A DNA stretch of 64,000 nucleotides from Apostichopus japonicus. Lineage: Eukaryota > Echinodermata > Holothuroidea > Aspidochirotida > Stichopodidae. The stretch is from assembly GCF_037975245.1 (NCBI RefSeq), contig NC_092564.1, forward strand, positions 29,062,984 to 29,126,983, in the 5' to 3' direction. A program made the translations under genes and the position numbers. Under the pieces are notes generated by a model. It did no database searches, was not told the DNA's origin, and saw only the letters and a program-made list of their open reading frames with translations. Shown here in pieces: positions 36,601 to 49,250 of this stretch; the stretch's first letter is position 1, and each line of letters begins with the position of its first letter.

Positions 36601-38320
36601 CAGATCGCGGCAAAAGCAAACTGCCCCCACCTGGTCTCGAGCCCGCGATCCAAAATACGTCACGCTCTCGAGGTACAGAGCAACCAACCGCGCCACGACA
36701 GCAGTTGATATGAATCTATGTTCGTTTCTAATACTTAAAGTTCCCAGAGACCGTATTAGATCGCGGCAAAAGCAAACTGCCCCACCTGGTCTCGATCCCG
36801 CGATCCAAAATACGTCACGCTCTCGAGGTACAGAGCAACCAACCGCGCCACGACAGCAGTTGATATGAATCTATGTTCGTTTCTAATACTTAAAGTTCCC
36901 AGAGACCGTATTAGATCGCGGCAAAAGCAAACTGCCCCCACCTGGTCTCGATCCCGCGATCCAAAATACGTCACGCTCTCGAGGTACAGAGCAACCAACC
37001 GCGCCACGACAGCAGTTGATATAAATCTATGTTCGTTTCTAATACTTAAAGTTCCCAGAGACCGTATTAGATCGCGGCAAAAGCAAACTGCCCCCACCTG
37101 GTCTCGATCCCGCGATCCAAAATACGTCACGCTCTCGAGGTACAGAGCACAACCAACCGCGCCACGACAGCAGTTGATATGAATCTATGTTCGTTTCTAA
37201 TACTTAAAGTTCCCAGAGACCGTATTAGATCGCGGCAAAAGCAAACTGCCCCCACCTGGTCTCGAGCCCGCGATCCAAAATACGTCACGCTCTCGAGGTA
37301 CAGAGCACAACCAACCGCGCCACGACAGCAGTTGATATAAATCTATGTTCGTTTCTAATACTTAAAGTTCCAAAGACCGTATTAGATCGCGGCAAAAGCA
37401 AACTGCCCCCACCTGGTCTCGAGCCCGCGATCCAAAATACGTCACGCTCTCGAGGTACAGAGCACAACCAACCGCGCCACGACAGCAGTTGATATAAATC
37501 TATGTTCGTTTCTAATACTTAAAGTTCCCAGAGACCGTATTAGATCGCGGCAAAAGCAAACTGCCCCCACCTGGTCTCGAGCCCGCGATCCAAAATACGT
37601 CACGCTCTCGAGGTACAGAGCACAACCAACCGCGCCACGACAGCAGTTGATATAAATCTATGTTCGTTTCTAATACTTAAAGTTCCCAGAGACCGTATGA
37701 GATCGCGGCAAAAGCAAACTGCCCCCACCTGGTCTCGAGCCCGCGATCCAAAATACGTCACGCTCTCGAGGTACAGAGCAACCAACCGCGCCACGACAGC
37801 AGTTGATATAAATCTATGTTCGTTTCTAATACTTAAAGTTCCAAGAGACCGTATGAGATCGCGGCAAAAGCAAACTGCCCCCACCTGGTCTCGAGCCCGC
37901 GATCCAAAATACGTCACGTTCTCGAGGTACAGAGCAACCAACCGCGCCACGACAGCAGTTGATATAAATCTATGTTCGTTTCTAATACTTAAAGTTCCAG
38001 AGACTGCATAAGATCGCGGCAAAAGCAAACTGCCCCCACCTGGTCTCGAGCCCGCGATCCAAAATACGTCACGCTCTCGAGGTACAGAGCACAACCAACC
38101 GCGCCACGACAGCAGTTGATATGAATCTATGTTCGTTTCTAATACTTAAAGTTCCCAGAGACCGTATTAGATGGCGGCAAAAGCAAACTGCCCCCACCTG
38201 GTCTCGAGCCCGCGATCCAAAATACGTCACGCTCTCGAGGTACAGAGCAACCAACCGCGCCACGACAGCAGTTGATATAAATCTATGTTCGTTTCTAATA
38301 CTTAAAGTTCCAGAGACCGT
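33695..38320 (-). repeat. 4.6-kb block, copy 2 (pair at 12276-16900)
   Basis: Collinear with 12276-16900 at offset 21,419. Its right two thirds (from about 35350) also form the first copy of the 4212-bp tandem unit, so the 4212-bp tandem arose by reusing part of this block. Confidence 0.75.
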
Positions 38321-39563
38321 ATAAGATCGCGGCAAAAGCAAACTGCCCCCACCTGGTCTCGAGCCCGCGATCCAAAATACGTCACGCTCTCGAGGTACAG
38401 AGCAACCAACCGCGCCACGACAGCAGTTGATATAAATCTATGTTCGTTTCTAATACTTAAAGTTCCAGAGACCGCATAAGATCGCGGCAAAAGCAAACTG
38501 CCCCCACCTGGTCTCGAGCCCGCGATCCAAAATACGTCACGCTCTCGAGGTACAGAGCAACCAACCGCGCCACGACAGCAGTTGATATGAATCTATGTTC
38601 GTTTCTAATACTTAAAGTTCCCAGAGACCGTATTAGATCGCGGCAAAAGCAAACTGCCCCCACCTGGTCTCGATCCCGCGATCCAAAATACGTCACGCTC
38701 TCGAGGTACAGAGCAACCAACCGCGCCACGACAGCAGTTGATATGAATCTATGTTCGTTTCTAATACTTAAAGTTCCCAGAGACCGTATTAGATCGCGGC
38801 AAAAGCAAACTGCCCCCACCTGGTCTCGATCCCGCGATCCAAAATACGTCACGCTCTCGAGGTACAGAGCAACCAACCGCGCCACGACAGCAGTTGATAT
38901 AAATCTATGTTCGTTTCTAATACTTAAAGTTCCAGAGACCGCATAAGATCGCGGCAAAAGCAAACTGCCCCCACCTGGTCTCGAGCCCGCGATCCAAAAT
39001 ACGTCACGCTCTCGAGGTACAGAGCAACCAACCGCGCCACGACAGCAGTTGATATAAATCTATGTTCGTTTCTAATACTTAAAGTTCCAGAGACCGCATA
39101 AGATCGCGGCAAAAGCAAACTGCCCCCACCTGGTCTCGATCCCGCGATCCAAAATACGTCACGCTCTCGAGGTACAGAGCAACCAACCGCGCCACGACAG
39201 CAGTTGATATAAATCTATGTTCGTTTCTAATACTTAAAGTTCCAGAGACCGCATAAGATCGCGGCAAAAGCAAACTGCCCCCACCTGGTCTCGAGCCCGC
39301 GATCCAAAATACGTCACGCTCTCGAGGTACAGAGCAACCAACCGCGCCACGACAGCAGTTGATATAAATCTATGTTCGTTTCTAATACTTAAAGTTCCAG
39401 AGACCGCATAAGATCGCGGCAAAAGCAAACTGCCCCCACCTGGTCTCGAGCCCGCGATCCAAAATACGTCACGCTCTCGAGGTACAGAGCAACCAACCGC
39501 GCCACGACAGCAGTTGATATAAATCTATGTTCGTTTCTAATACTTAAAGTTCCCAGAGACCGT
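35352..39563 (-). repeat. 4212-bp higher-order repeat, copy 1
   Basis: It contains 27 monomers totalling 4212 bp (27 x 156 exactly, although individual monomers vary from 155 to 158). Every marker recurs at +4212: 35724/39936, 36756/40968, 37285/41497, 37600/41812, 38069/42281, 38457/42669 and 39389/43601. Even the rare GCATCAGATCG junction (36597/40809) is shared. Confidence 0.8.
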
Positions 39564-42500
39564 ATGAGATCGCGGCAAAAGCAAACTGCCCCCACCTGGT
39601 CTCGAGCCCGCGATCCAAAATACGTCACGCTCTCGAGGTACAGAGCAACCAACCGCGCCACGACAGCAGTTGATATAAATCTATGTTCGTTTCTAATACT
39701 TAAAGTTCCCAGAGACCGTATAAGATCGCGGCAAAAGCAAACTGCCCACACCTGGTCTCGAGCCCGCGATCCAAAATACGTCACGTTCTCGAGGTACAGA
39801 GCAACCAACCGCGCCACGACAGCAGTTGATATTAATCTATGTTCGTTTCTAATACTTAAAGTTCCAGAGACCGTATTAGATCGCGGCAAAAGCAAACTGC
39901 CCCCACCTGGTCTCGAGCCCGCGATCCAAAATACGTCACGCTCTCGAGGTACAGAGCACAACCAACCGCGCCACGACAGCAGTTGATATAAATCTATGTT
40001 CGTTTCTAATACTTAAAGTTCCCAGAGACCGTATTAGATGGCGGCAAAAGCAAACTGCCCCCACCTGGTCTCGAGCCCGCGATCCAAAATACGTCACGCT
40101 CTCGAGGTACAGAGCAACCAACCGCGCCACGACAGCAGTTGATATGAATCTATGTTCGTTTCTAATACTTAAAGTTCCCAGAGACCGTATTAGATCGCGG
40201 CAAAAGCAAACTGCCCCACCTGGTCTCGAGCCCGCGATCCAAAATACGTCACGCTCTCGAGGTGCAGAGCAACCAACCGCGCCACGACAGCAGTTGATAT
40301 GAATCTATGTTCGTTTCTAATACTTAAAGTTCCCAGAGACCGTATTAGATCGCGGCAAAAGCAAACTGCCCCCACCTGGTCTCGATCCCGCGATCCAAAA
40401 TACGTCACGCTCTCGAGGTACAGAGCAACCAACCGCGCCACGACAGCAGATGATATAAATCTATGTTCGTTTCTAATACTTAAAGTTCCCAGAGACCGTA
40501 TGAGATCGCGGCAAAAGCAAACTGCCCCCACCTGGTCTCGATCCCGCGATCCAAAATACGTCACGCTCTCGAGGTACAGAGCAACCAACCGCGCCACGAC
40601 AGCAGTTGATATAAATCTATGTTCGTTTCTAATACTTAAAGTTCCCAGAGACCGTATTAGATCGCGGCAAAAGCAAACTGCCCCCACCTGGTCTCGAGCC
40701 CGCGATCCAAAATACGTCACGCTCTCGAGGTACAGAGCAACCAACCGCGCCACGACAGCAGTTGATATAAATCTATGTTCGTTTCTAATACTTAAAGTTC
40801 CAGAGACCGCATCAGATCGCGGCAAAAGCAAACTGCCCCCACCTGGTCTCGAGCCCGCGATCCAAAATACGTCACGCTCTCGAGGTACAGAGCAACCAAC
40901 CGCGCCACGACAGCAGTTGATATGAATCTATGTTCGTTTCTAATACTTAAAGTTCCCAGAGACCGTATTAGATCGCGGCAAAAGCAAACTGCCCCACCTG
41001 GTCTCGATCCCGCGATCCAAAATACGTCACGCTCTCGAGGTACAGAGCAACCAACCGCGCCACGACAGCAGTTGATATGAATCTATGTTCGTTTCTAATA
41101 CTTAAAGTTCCCAGAGACCGTATTAGATCGCGGCAAAAGCAAACTGCCCCCACCTGGTCTCGATCCCGCGATCCAAAATACGTCACGCTCTCGAGGTACA
41201 GAGCAACCAACCGCGCCACGACAGCAGTTGATATAAATCTATGTTCGTTTCTAATACTTAAAGTTCCCAGAGACCGTATTAGATCGCGGCAAAAGCAAAC
41301 TGCCCCCACCTGGTCTCGATCCCGCGATCCAAAATACGTCACGCTCTCGAGGTACAGAGCACAACCAACCGCGCCACGACAGCAGTTGATATGAATCTAT
41401 GTTCGTTTCTAATACTTAAAGTTCCCAGAGACCGTATTAGATCGCGGCAAAAGCAAACTGCCCCCACCTGGTCTCGAGCCCGCGATCCAAAATACGTCAC
41501 GCTCTCGAGGTACAGAGCACAACCAACCGCGCCACGACAGCAGTTGATATAAATCTATGTTCGTTTCTAATACTTAAAGTTCCAAAGACCGTATTAGATC
41601 GCGGCAAAAGCAAACTGCCCCCACCTGGTCTCGAGCCCGCGATCCAAAATACGTCACGCTCTCGAGGTACAGAGCACAACCAACCGCGCCACGACAGCAG
41701 TTGATATAAATCTATGTTCGTTTCTAATACTTAAAGTTCCCAGAGACCGTATTAGATCGCGGCAAAAGCAAACTGCCCCCACCTGGTCTCGAGCCCGCGA
41801 TCCAAAATACGTCACGCTCTCGAGGTACAGAGCACAACCAACCGCGCCACGACAGCAGTTGATATAAATCTATGTTCGTTTCTAATACTTAAAGTTCCCA
41901 GAGACCGTATGAGATCGCGGCAAAAGCAAACTGCCCCCACCTGGTCTCGAGCCCGCGATCCAAAATACGTCACGCTCTCGAGGTACAGAGCAACCAACCG
42001 CGCCACGACAGCAGTTGATATAAATCTATGTTCGTTTCTAATACTTAAAGTTCCAAGAGACCGTATGAGATCGCGGCAAAAGCAAACTGCCCCCACCTGG
42101 TCTCGAGCCCGCGATCCAAAATACGTCACGTTCTCGAGGTACAGAGCAACCAACCGCGCCACGACAGCAGTTGATATAAATCTATGTTCGTTTCTAATAC
42201 TTAAAGTTCCAGAGACTGCATAAGATCGCGGCAAAAGCAAACTGCCCCCACCTGGTCTCGAGCCCGCGATCCAAAATACGTCACGCTCTCGAGGTACAGA
42301 GCACAACCAACCGCGCCACGACAGCAGTTGATATGAATCTATGTTCGTTTCTAATACTTAAAGTTCCCAGAGACCGTATTAGATGGCGGCAAAAGCAAAC
42401 TGCCCCCACCTGGTCTCGAGCCCGCGATCCAAAATACGTCACGCTCTCGAGGTACAGAGCAACCAACCGCGCCACGACAGCAGTTGATATAAATCTATGT

Positions 42501-43775
42501 TCGTTTCTAATACTTAAAGTTCCAGAGACCGTATAAGATCGCGGCAAAAGCAAACTGCCCCCACCTGGTCTCGAGCCCGCGATCCAAAATACGTCACGCT
42601 CTCGAGGTACAGAGCAACCAACCGCGCCACGACAGCAGTTGATATAAATCTATGTTCGTTTCTAATACTTAAAGTTCCAGAGACCGCATAAGATCGCGGC
42701 AAAAGCAAACTGCCCCCACCTGGTCTCGAGCCCGCGATCCAAAATACGTCACGCTCTCGAGGTACAGAGCAACCAACCGCGCCACGACAGCAGTTGATAT
42801 GAATCTATGTTCGTTTCTAATACTTAAAGTTCCCAGAGACCGTATTAGATCGCGGCAAAAGCAAACTGCCCCCACCTGGTCTCGATCCCGCGATCCAAAA
42901 TACGTCACGCTCTCGAGGTACAGAGCAACCAACCGCGCCACGACAGCAGTTGATATGAATCTATGTTCGTTTCTAATACTTAAAGTTCCCAGAGACCGTA
43001 TTAGATCGCGGCAAAAGCAAACTGCCCCCACCTGGTCTCGATCCCGCGATCCAAAATACGTCACGCTCTCGAGGTACAGAGCAACCAACCGCGCCACGAC
43101 AGCAGTTGATATAAATCTATGTTCGTTTCTAATACTTAAAGTTCCAGAGACCGCATAAGATCGCGGCAAAAGCAAACTGCCCCCACCTGGTCTCGAGCCC
43201 GCGATCCAAAATACGTCACGCTCTCGAGGTACAGAGCAACCAACCGCGCCACGACAGCAGTTGATATAAATCTATGTTCGTTTCTAATACTTAAAGTTCC
43301 AGAGACCGCATAAGATCGCGGCAAAAGCAAACTGCCCCCACCTGGTCTCGATCCCGCGATCCAAAATACGTCACGCTCTCGAGGTACAGAGCAACCAACC
43401 GCGCCACGACAGCAGTTGATATAAATCTATGTTCGTTTCTAATACTTAAAGTTCCAGAGACCGCATAAGATCGCGGCAAAAGCAAACTGCCCCCACCTGG
43501 TCTCGAGCCCGCGATCCAAAATACGTCACGCTCTCGAGGTACAGAGCAACCAACCGCGCCACGACAGCAGTTGATATAAATCTATGTTCGTTTCTAATAC
43601 TTAAAGTTCCAGAGACCGCATAAGATCGCGGCAAAAGCAAACTGCCCCCACCTGGTCTCGAGCCCGCGATCCAAAATACGTCACGCTCTCGAGGTACAGA
43701 GCAACCAACCGCGCCACGACAGCAGTTGATATAAATCTATGTTCGTTTCTAATACTTAAAGTTCCCAGAGACCGT
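39564..43775 (-). repeat. 4212-bp higher-order repeat, copy 2
   Basis: Adjoins copy 1 directly and matches it base for base at nearly all positions I compared. Confidence 0.8.
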
Positions 43776-46300
43776 ATGAGATCGCGGCAAAAGCAAACTG
43801 CCCCCACCTGGTCTCGAGCCCGCGATCCAAAATACGTCACGCTCTCGAGGTACAGAGCAACCAACCGCGCCACGACAGCAGTTGATATAAATCTATGTTC
43901 GTTTCTAATACTTAAAGTTCCCAGAGACCGTATAAGATCGCGGCAAAAGCAAACTGCCCACACCTGGTCTCGAGCCCGCGATCCAAAATACGTCACGTTC
44001 TCGAGGTACAGAGCAACCAACCGCGCCACGACAGCAGTTGATATTAATCTATGTTCGTTTCTAATACTTAAAGTTCCAGAGACCGTATTAGATCGCGGCA
44101 AAAGCAAACTGCCCCCACCTGGTCTCGAGCCCGCGATCCAAAATACGTCACGCTCTCGAGGTACAGAGCACAACCAACCGCGCCACGACAGCAGTTGATA
44201 TAAATCTATGTTCGTTTCTAATACTTAAAGTTCCCAGAGACCGTATTAGATGGCGGCAAAAGCAAACTGCCCCCACCTGGTCTCGAGCCCGCGATCCAAA
44301 ATACGTCACGCTCTCGAGGTACAGAGCAACTAACCGCGCCACGACAGCAGTTGATATGAATCTATGTTCGTTTCTAATACTTAAAGTTCCCAGAGACCGT
44401 ATTAGATCGCGGCAAAAGCAAACTGCCCCACCTGGTCTCGAGCCCGCGATCCAAAATACGTCACGCTCTCGAGGTGCAGAGCAACCAACCGCGCCACGAC
44501 AGCAGTTGATATGAATCTATGTTCGTTTCTAATACTTAAAGTTCCCAGAGACCGTATTAGATCGCGGCAAAAGCAAACTGCCCCCACCTGGTCTCGATCC
44601 CGCGATCCAAAATACGTCACGCTCTCGAGGTACAGAGCAACCAACCGCGCCACGACAGCAGATGATATAAATCTATGTTCGTTTCTAATACTTAAAGTTC
44701 CCAGAGACCGTATGAGATCGCGGCAAAAGCAAACTGCCCCCACCTGGTCTCGATCCCGCGATCCAAAATACGTCACGCTCTCGAGGTACAGAGCAACCAA
44801 CCGCGCCACGACAGCAGTTGATATAAATCTATGTTCGTTTCTAATACTTAAAGTTCCCAGAGACCGTATTAGATCGCGGCAAAAGCAAACTGCCCCCACC
44901 TGGTCTTGATCCCGCGATCCAAAATACGTCACGCTCTCGAGGTACAGAGCAACCAACCGCGCCACGACAGCAGTTGATATAAATCTATGTTCGTTTCTAA
45001 TACTTAAAGTTCCCAGAGACCGTATTAGATCGCGGCAAAAGCAAACTGCCCCCACCTGGTCTCGATCCCGCGATCCAAAATACGTCACGCTCTCGAGGTA
45101 CAGAGCACAACCAACCGCGCCACGACAGCAGTTGATATAAATCTATGTTCGTTTCTAATACTTAAAGTTCCCAGAGACCGTATTAGATCGCGGCAAAAGC
45201 AAACTGCCCCCACCTGGTCTCGAGCCCGCGATCCAAAATACGTCACGCTCTCGAGGTACAGAGCACAACCAACCGCGCCACGACAGCAGTTGATATAAAT
45301 CTATGTTCGTTTCTAATACTTAAAGTTCCAAAGACCGTATTAAATCGCGGCAAAAGCAAACTGCCCCCACCTGGTCTCGAGCCCACGATCCAAAATACGT
45401 CACGCTCTCGAGGTACAGAGCACAACCAACCGCGCCACGACAGCAGTTGATATAAATCTATGTTCGTTTCTAATACTTAAAGTTCCCAGAGACCGTATTA
45501 GATCGCGGCAAAAGCAAACTGCCCCCACCTGGTCTCGATCCCGCGATCCAAAATACGTCACGCTCTCGAGGTACAGAGCACAACCAACCGCGCCACGACA
45601 GCAGTTGATATAAATCTATGTTCGTTTCTAATACTTAAAGTTCCCAGAGACCGTATGAGATCGCGGCAAAAGCAAACTGCCCCCACCTGGTCTCGAGCCC
45701 GCGATCCAAAATACGTCACGCTCTCGAGGTACAGAGCAACCAACCGCGCCACGACAGCAGTTGATATAAATCTATGTTCGTTTCTAATACTTAAAGTTCC
45801 CAGAGACCGTATGAGATCGCGGCAAAAGCAAACTGCCCCCACCTGGTCTCGAGCCCGCGATCCAATATACGTCACGTTCTCGAGGTACAGAGCAACCAAC
45901 CGCGCCACGACAGCAGTTGATATAAATCTATGTTCGTTTCTAATACTTAAAGTTCCAGAGACTGCATAAGATCGCGGCAAAAGCAAACTGCCCCCACCTG
46001 GTCTCGAGCCCGCGATCCAAAATACGTCACGCTCTCGAGGTACAGAGCACAACCAACCGCGCCACGACAGCAGTTGATATGAATCTATGTTCGTTTCTAA
46101 TACTTAAAGTTCCCAGAGACCGTATTAGATGGCGGCAAAAGCAAACTGCCCCCACCTGGTCTCGAGCCCGCGATCCAAAATACGTCACGCTCTCGAGGTA
46201 CAGAGCAACCAACCGCGCCACGACAGCAGTTGATATAAATCTATGTTCGTTTCTAATACTTAAAGTTCCAGAGACCGTATAAGATCGCGGCAAAAGCAAA
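43776..46300 (-). repeat. 4212-bp higher-order repeat, copy 3 (partial, with deletion)
   Basis: Collinear with copy 2 to about 44900. The offset then changes from 4212 to 3746 (45243 against 41497, 45558 against 41812), a net loss of 466 bp or three monomers. It also has private changes absent from the first two copies: GGTCTTGATCCC (44903), GCCCACGATCC (about 45383) and CCAATATACG (45862). Confidence 0.75.
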
Positions 46301-48000
46301 CTGCCCCCACCTGGTCTCGAGCCCGCAATCCAAAATACGTCACGCTCTCGAGGTACAGAGCAACCAACCGCGCCACGACAGCAGTTGATATAAATCTATG
46401 TTCGTTTCTAATACTTAAAGTTCCAGAGACCGTATGAGATCGCGGCAAAAGCAAACTGCCCCCACCTGGTCTCGATCCCGCGATCCAAAATACGTCACGC
46501 TCTCGAGGTACAGAGCAACCAACCGCGCCACGACAGCAGTTGATATAAATCTATGTTCGTTTCTAATACTTAAAGTTCCCAGAGACCGTATTAGATCGCG
46601 GCAAAAGCAAACTGCCCCCACCTGGTCTCGAGCCCGCGATCCAAAATACGTCACGCTCTCGAGGTACAGAGCAACCAACCGCGCCACGACAGCAGTTGAT
46701 ATAAATCTATGTTCGTTTCTAATACTTAAAGTTCCAGAGACCGCATAAGATCGCGGCAAAAGCAAACTGCCCCCACCTGGTCTCGAGCCCGCGATCCAAA
46801 ATACGTCACGCTCTCGAGGTACAGAGCAACCAACCGCGCCACGACAGCAGTTGATATGAATCTATGTTCGTTTCTAATACTTAAAGTTCCCAGAGACCGT
46901 ATTAGATCGCGGCAAAAGCAAACTGCCCCACCTGGTCTCGATCCCGCGATCCAAAATACGTCACGCTCTCGAGGTACAGAGCAACCAACCGCGCCACGAC
47001 AGCAGTTGATATGAATCTATGTTCGTTTCTAATACTTAAAGTTCCCAGAGACCGTATTAGATCGCGGCAAAAGCAAACTGCCCCCACCTGGTCTTGATCC
47101 CGCGATCCAAAATACGTCACGCTCTCGAGGTACAGAGCAACCAACCGCGCCACGACAGCAGTTGATATAAATCTATGTTCGTTTCTAATACTTAAAGTTC
47201 CCAGAGACCGTATTAGATCGCGGCAAAAGCAAACTGCCCCCACCTGGTCTCGATCCCGCGATCCAAAATACGTCACGCTCTCGAGGTACAGAGCACAACC
47301 AACCGCGCCACGACAGCAGTTGATATAAATCTATGTTCGTTTCTAATACTTAAAGTTCCCAGAGACCGTATTAGATCGCGGCAAAAGCAAACTGCCCCCA
47401 CCTGGTCTCGAGCCCGCGATCCAATATACGTCACGTTCTCGAGGTACAGAGCAACCAACCGCGCCACGACAGCAGTTGATATAAATCTATGTTCGTTTCT
47501 AATACTTAAAGTTCCAGAGACTGCATAAGATCGCGGCAAAAGCAAACTGCCCCCACCTGGTCTCGAGCCCGCGATCCAAAATACGTCACGCTCTCGAGGT
47601 ACAGAGCACAACCAACCGCGCCACGACAGCAGTTGATATGAATCTATGTTCGTTTCTAATACTTAAAGTTCCCAGAGACCGTATTAGATGGCGGCAAAAG
47701 CAAACTGCCCCCACCTGGTCTCGAGCCCGCGATCCAAAATACGTCACGCTCTCGAGGTACAGAGCAACCAACCGCGCCACGACAGCAGTTGATATAAATC
47801 TATGTTCGTTTCTAATACTTAAAGTTCCAGAGACCGTATAAGATCGCGGCAAAAGCAAACTGCCCCCACCTGGTCTCGAGCCCGCAATCCAAAATACGTC
47901 ACGCTCTCGAGGTACAGAGCAACCAACCGCGCCACGACAGCAGTTGATATAAATCTATGTTCGTTTCTAATACTTAAAGTTCCAGAGACCGCATAAGATC
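45560..48000 (-). repeat. Ten-monomer duplication, 1559 bp, with shared private mutations
   Basis: CCAATATACGTCACGTT (45862) and GCCCGCAATCC (46321) recur exactly 1559 bp later (47421 and 47880). The GGTCTTGATCCC marker recurs at another offset, 2188 (44903 and 47091). Two overlapping events of different size are therefore recorded here. Confidence 0.7.
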
Positions 48001-48775
48001 GCGGCAAAAGCAAACTGCCCCCACCTGGTCTCGAGCCCGCGATCCAAAATACGTCACGCTCTCGAGGTACAGAGCAACCAACCGCGCCACGACAGCAGTT
48101 GATATGAATCTATGTTCGTTTCTAATACTTAAAGTTCCCAGAGACCGTATTAGATCGCGGCAAAAGCAAACTGCCCCCACCTGGTCTCGATCCCGCGATC
48201 CAAAATACGTCACGCTCTCGAGGTACAGAGCAACCAACCGCGCCACGACAGCAGTTGATATGAATCTATGTTCGTTTCTAATACTTAAAGTTCCCAGAGA
48301 CCGTATTAGATCGCGGCAAAAGCAAACTGCCCCCACCTGGTCTCGATCCCGCGATCCAAAATACGTCACGCTCTCGAGGTACAGAGCAACCAACCGCGCC
48401 ACGACAGCAGTTGATATAAATCTATGTTCGTTTCTAATACTTAAAGTTCCAGAGACCGTATTAGATCGCGGCAAAAGCAAACTGCCCCCACCTGGTCTCG
48501 AGCCCGCGATCCAAAATACGTCACGCTCTCGAGGTACAGAGCACAACCAACCGCGCCACGACAGCAGTTGATATAAATCTATGTTCGTTTCTAATACTTA
48601 AAGTTCCAGAGACCGTATTAGATCGCGGCAAAAGCAAACTGCCCCCACCTGGTCTCGAGCCCGCGATCCAAAATACGTCACGCTCTCGAGGTACAGAGCA
48701 CAACCAACCGCGCCACGACAGCAGTTGATATAAATCTATGTTCGTTTCTAATACTTAAAGTTCCAAAGACCGTAT

Positions 48776-49250
48776 TAGTTGGCGGCAAAAGCAAACTGCC
48801 CCCACCTGGTCTCGAGCCCGCGATCCAAAATACGTCACGCTCTCGAGGTACAGAGCACAACCAACCGCGCCACGACAGCAGTTGATATAAATCTATGTTC
48901 GTTTCTAATACTTAAAGTTCCCAGAGACCGTATTAGTTGGCGGCAAAAGCAAACTGCCCCCACCTGGTCTCGAGCCCGCGATCCAAAATACGTCACGCTC
49001 TCGAGGTACAGAGCACAACCAACCGCGCCACGACAGCAGTTGATATAAATCTATGTTCGTTTCTAATACTTAAAGTTCCCAGAGACCGTATTAGTTGGCG
49101 GCAAAAGCAAACTGCCCCCACCTGGTCTCGAGCCCGCGATCCAAAATACGTCACGCTCTCGAGGTACAGAGCAACCAACCGCGCCACGACAGCAGTTGAT
49201 ATAAATCTATGTTCGTTTCTAATACTTAAAGTTCCAGAGACCGTATAAAA
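48776..49250 (-). repeat. Three consecutive monomers with TTAGTTGGCGGC junction
   Basis: GATCGCGGC is replaced by GTTGGCGGC in three neighbouring monomers (48778, 48936, 49093), a local amplification of one variant. Isolated copies occur at about 52364 and 53923. Confidence 0.65.

Larger units (their letters stand above)
9771..49250 (-). repeat. Homogenised core of the satellite with nested higher-order repeats
   Basis: Monomers differ at a small set of positions that recur in ordered strings. The markers are B-box allele CGAGCC/CGATCC, CGCTCTC/CGTTCTC, CCCCC/CCACA, GATCGCGG/GATGGCGG, GTATTAG/GTATGAG/GTATAAG/GCATAAG and monomer length. The same ordered strings return at fixed offsets, so the amplification units were blocks of many monomers, not single ones. 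Individual blocks are listed separately. Confidence 0.85.
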
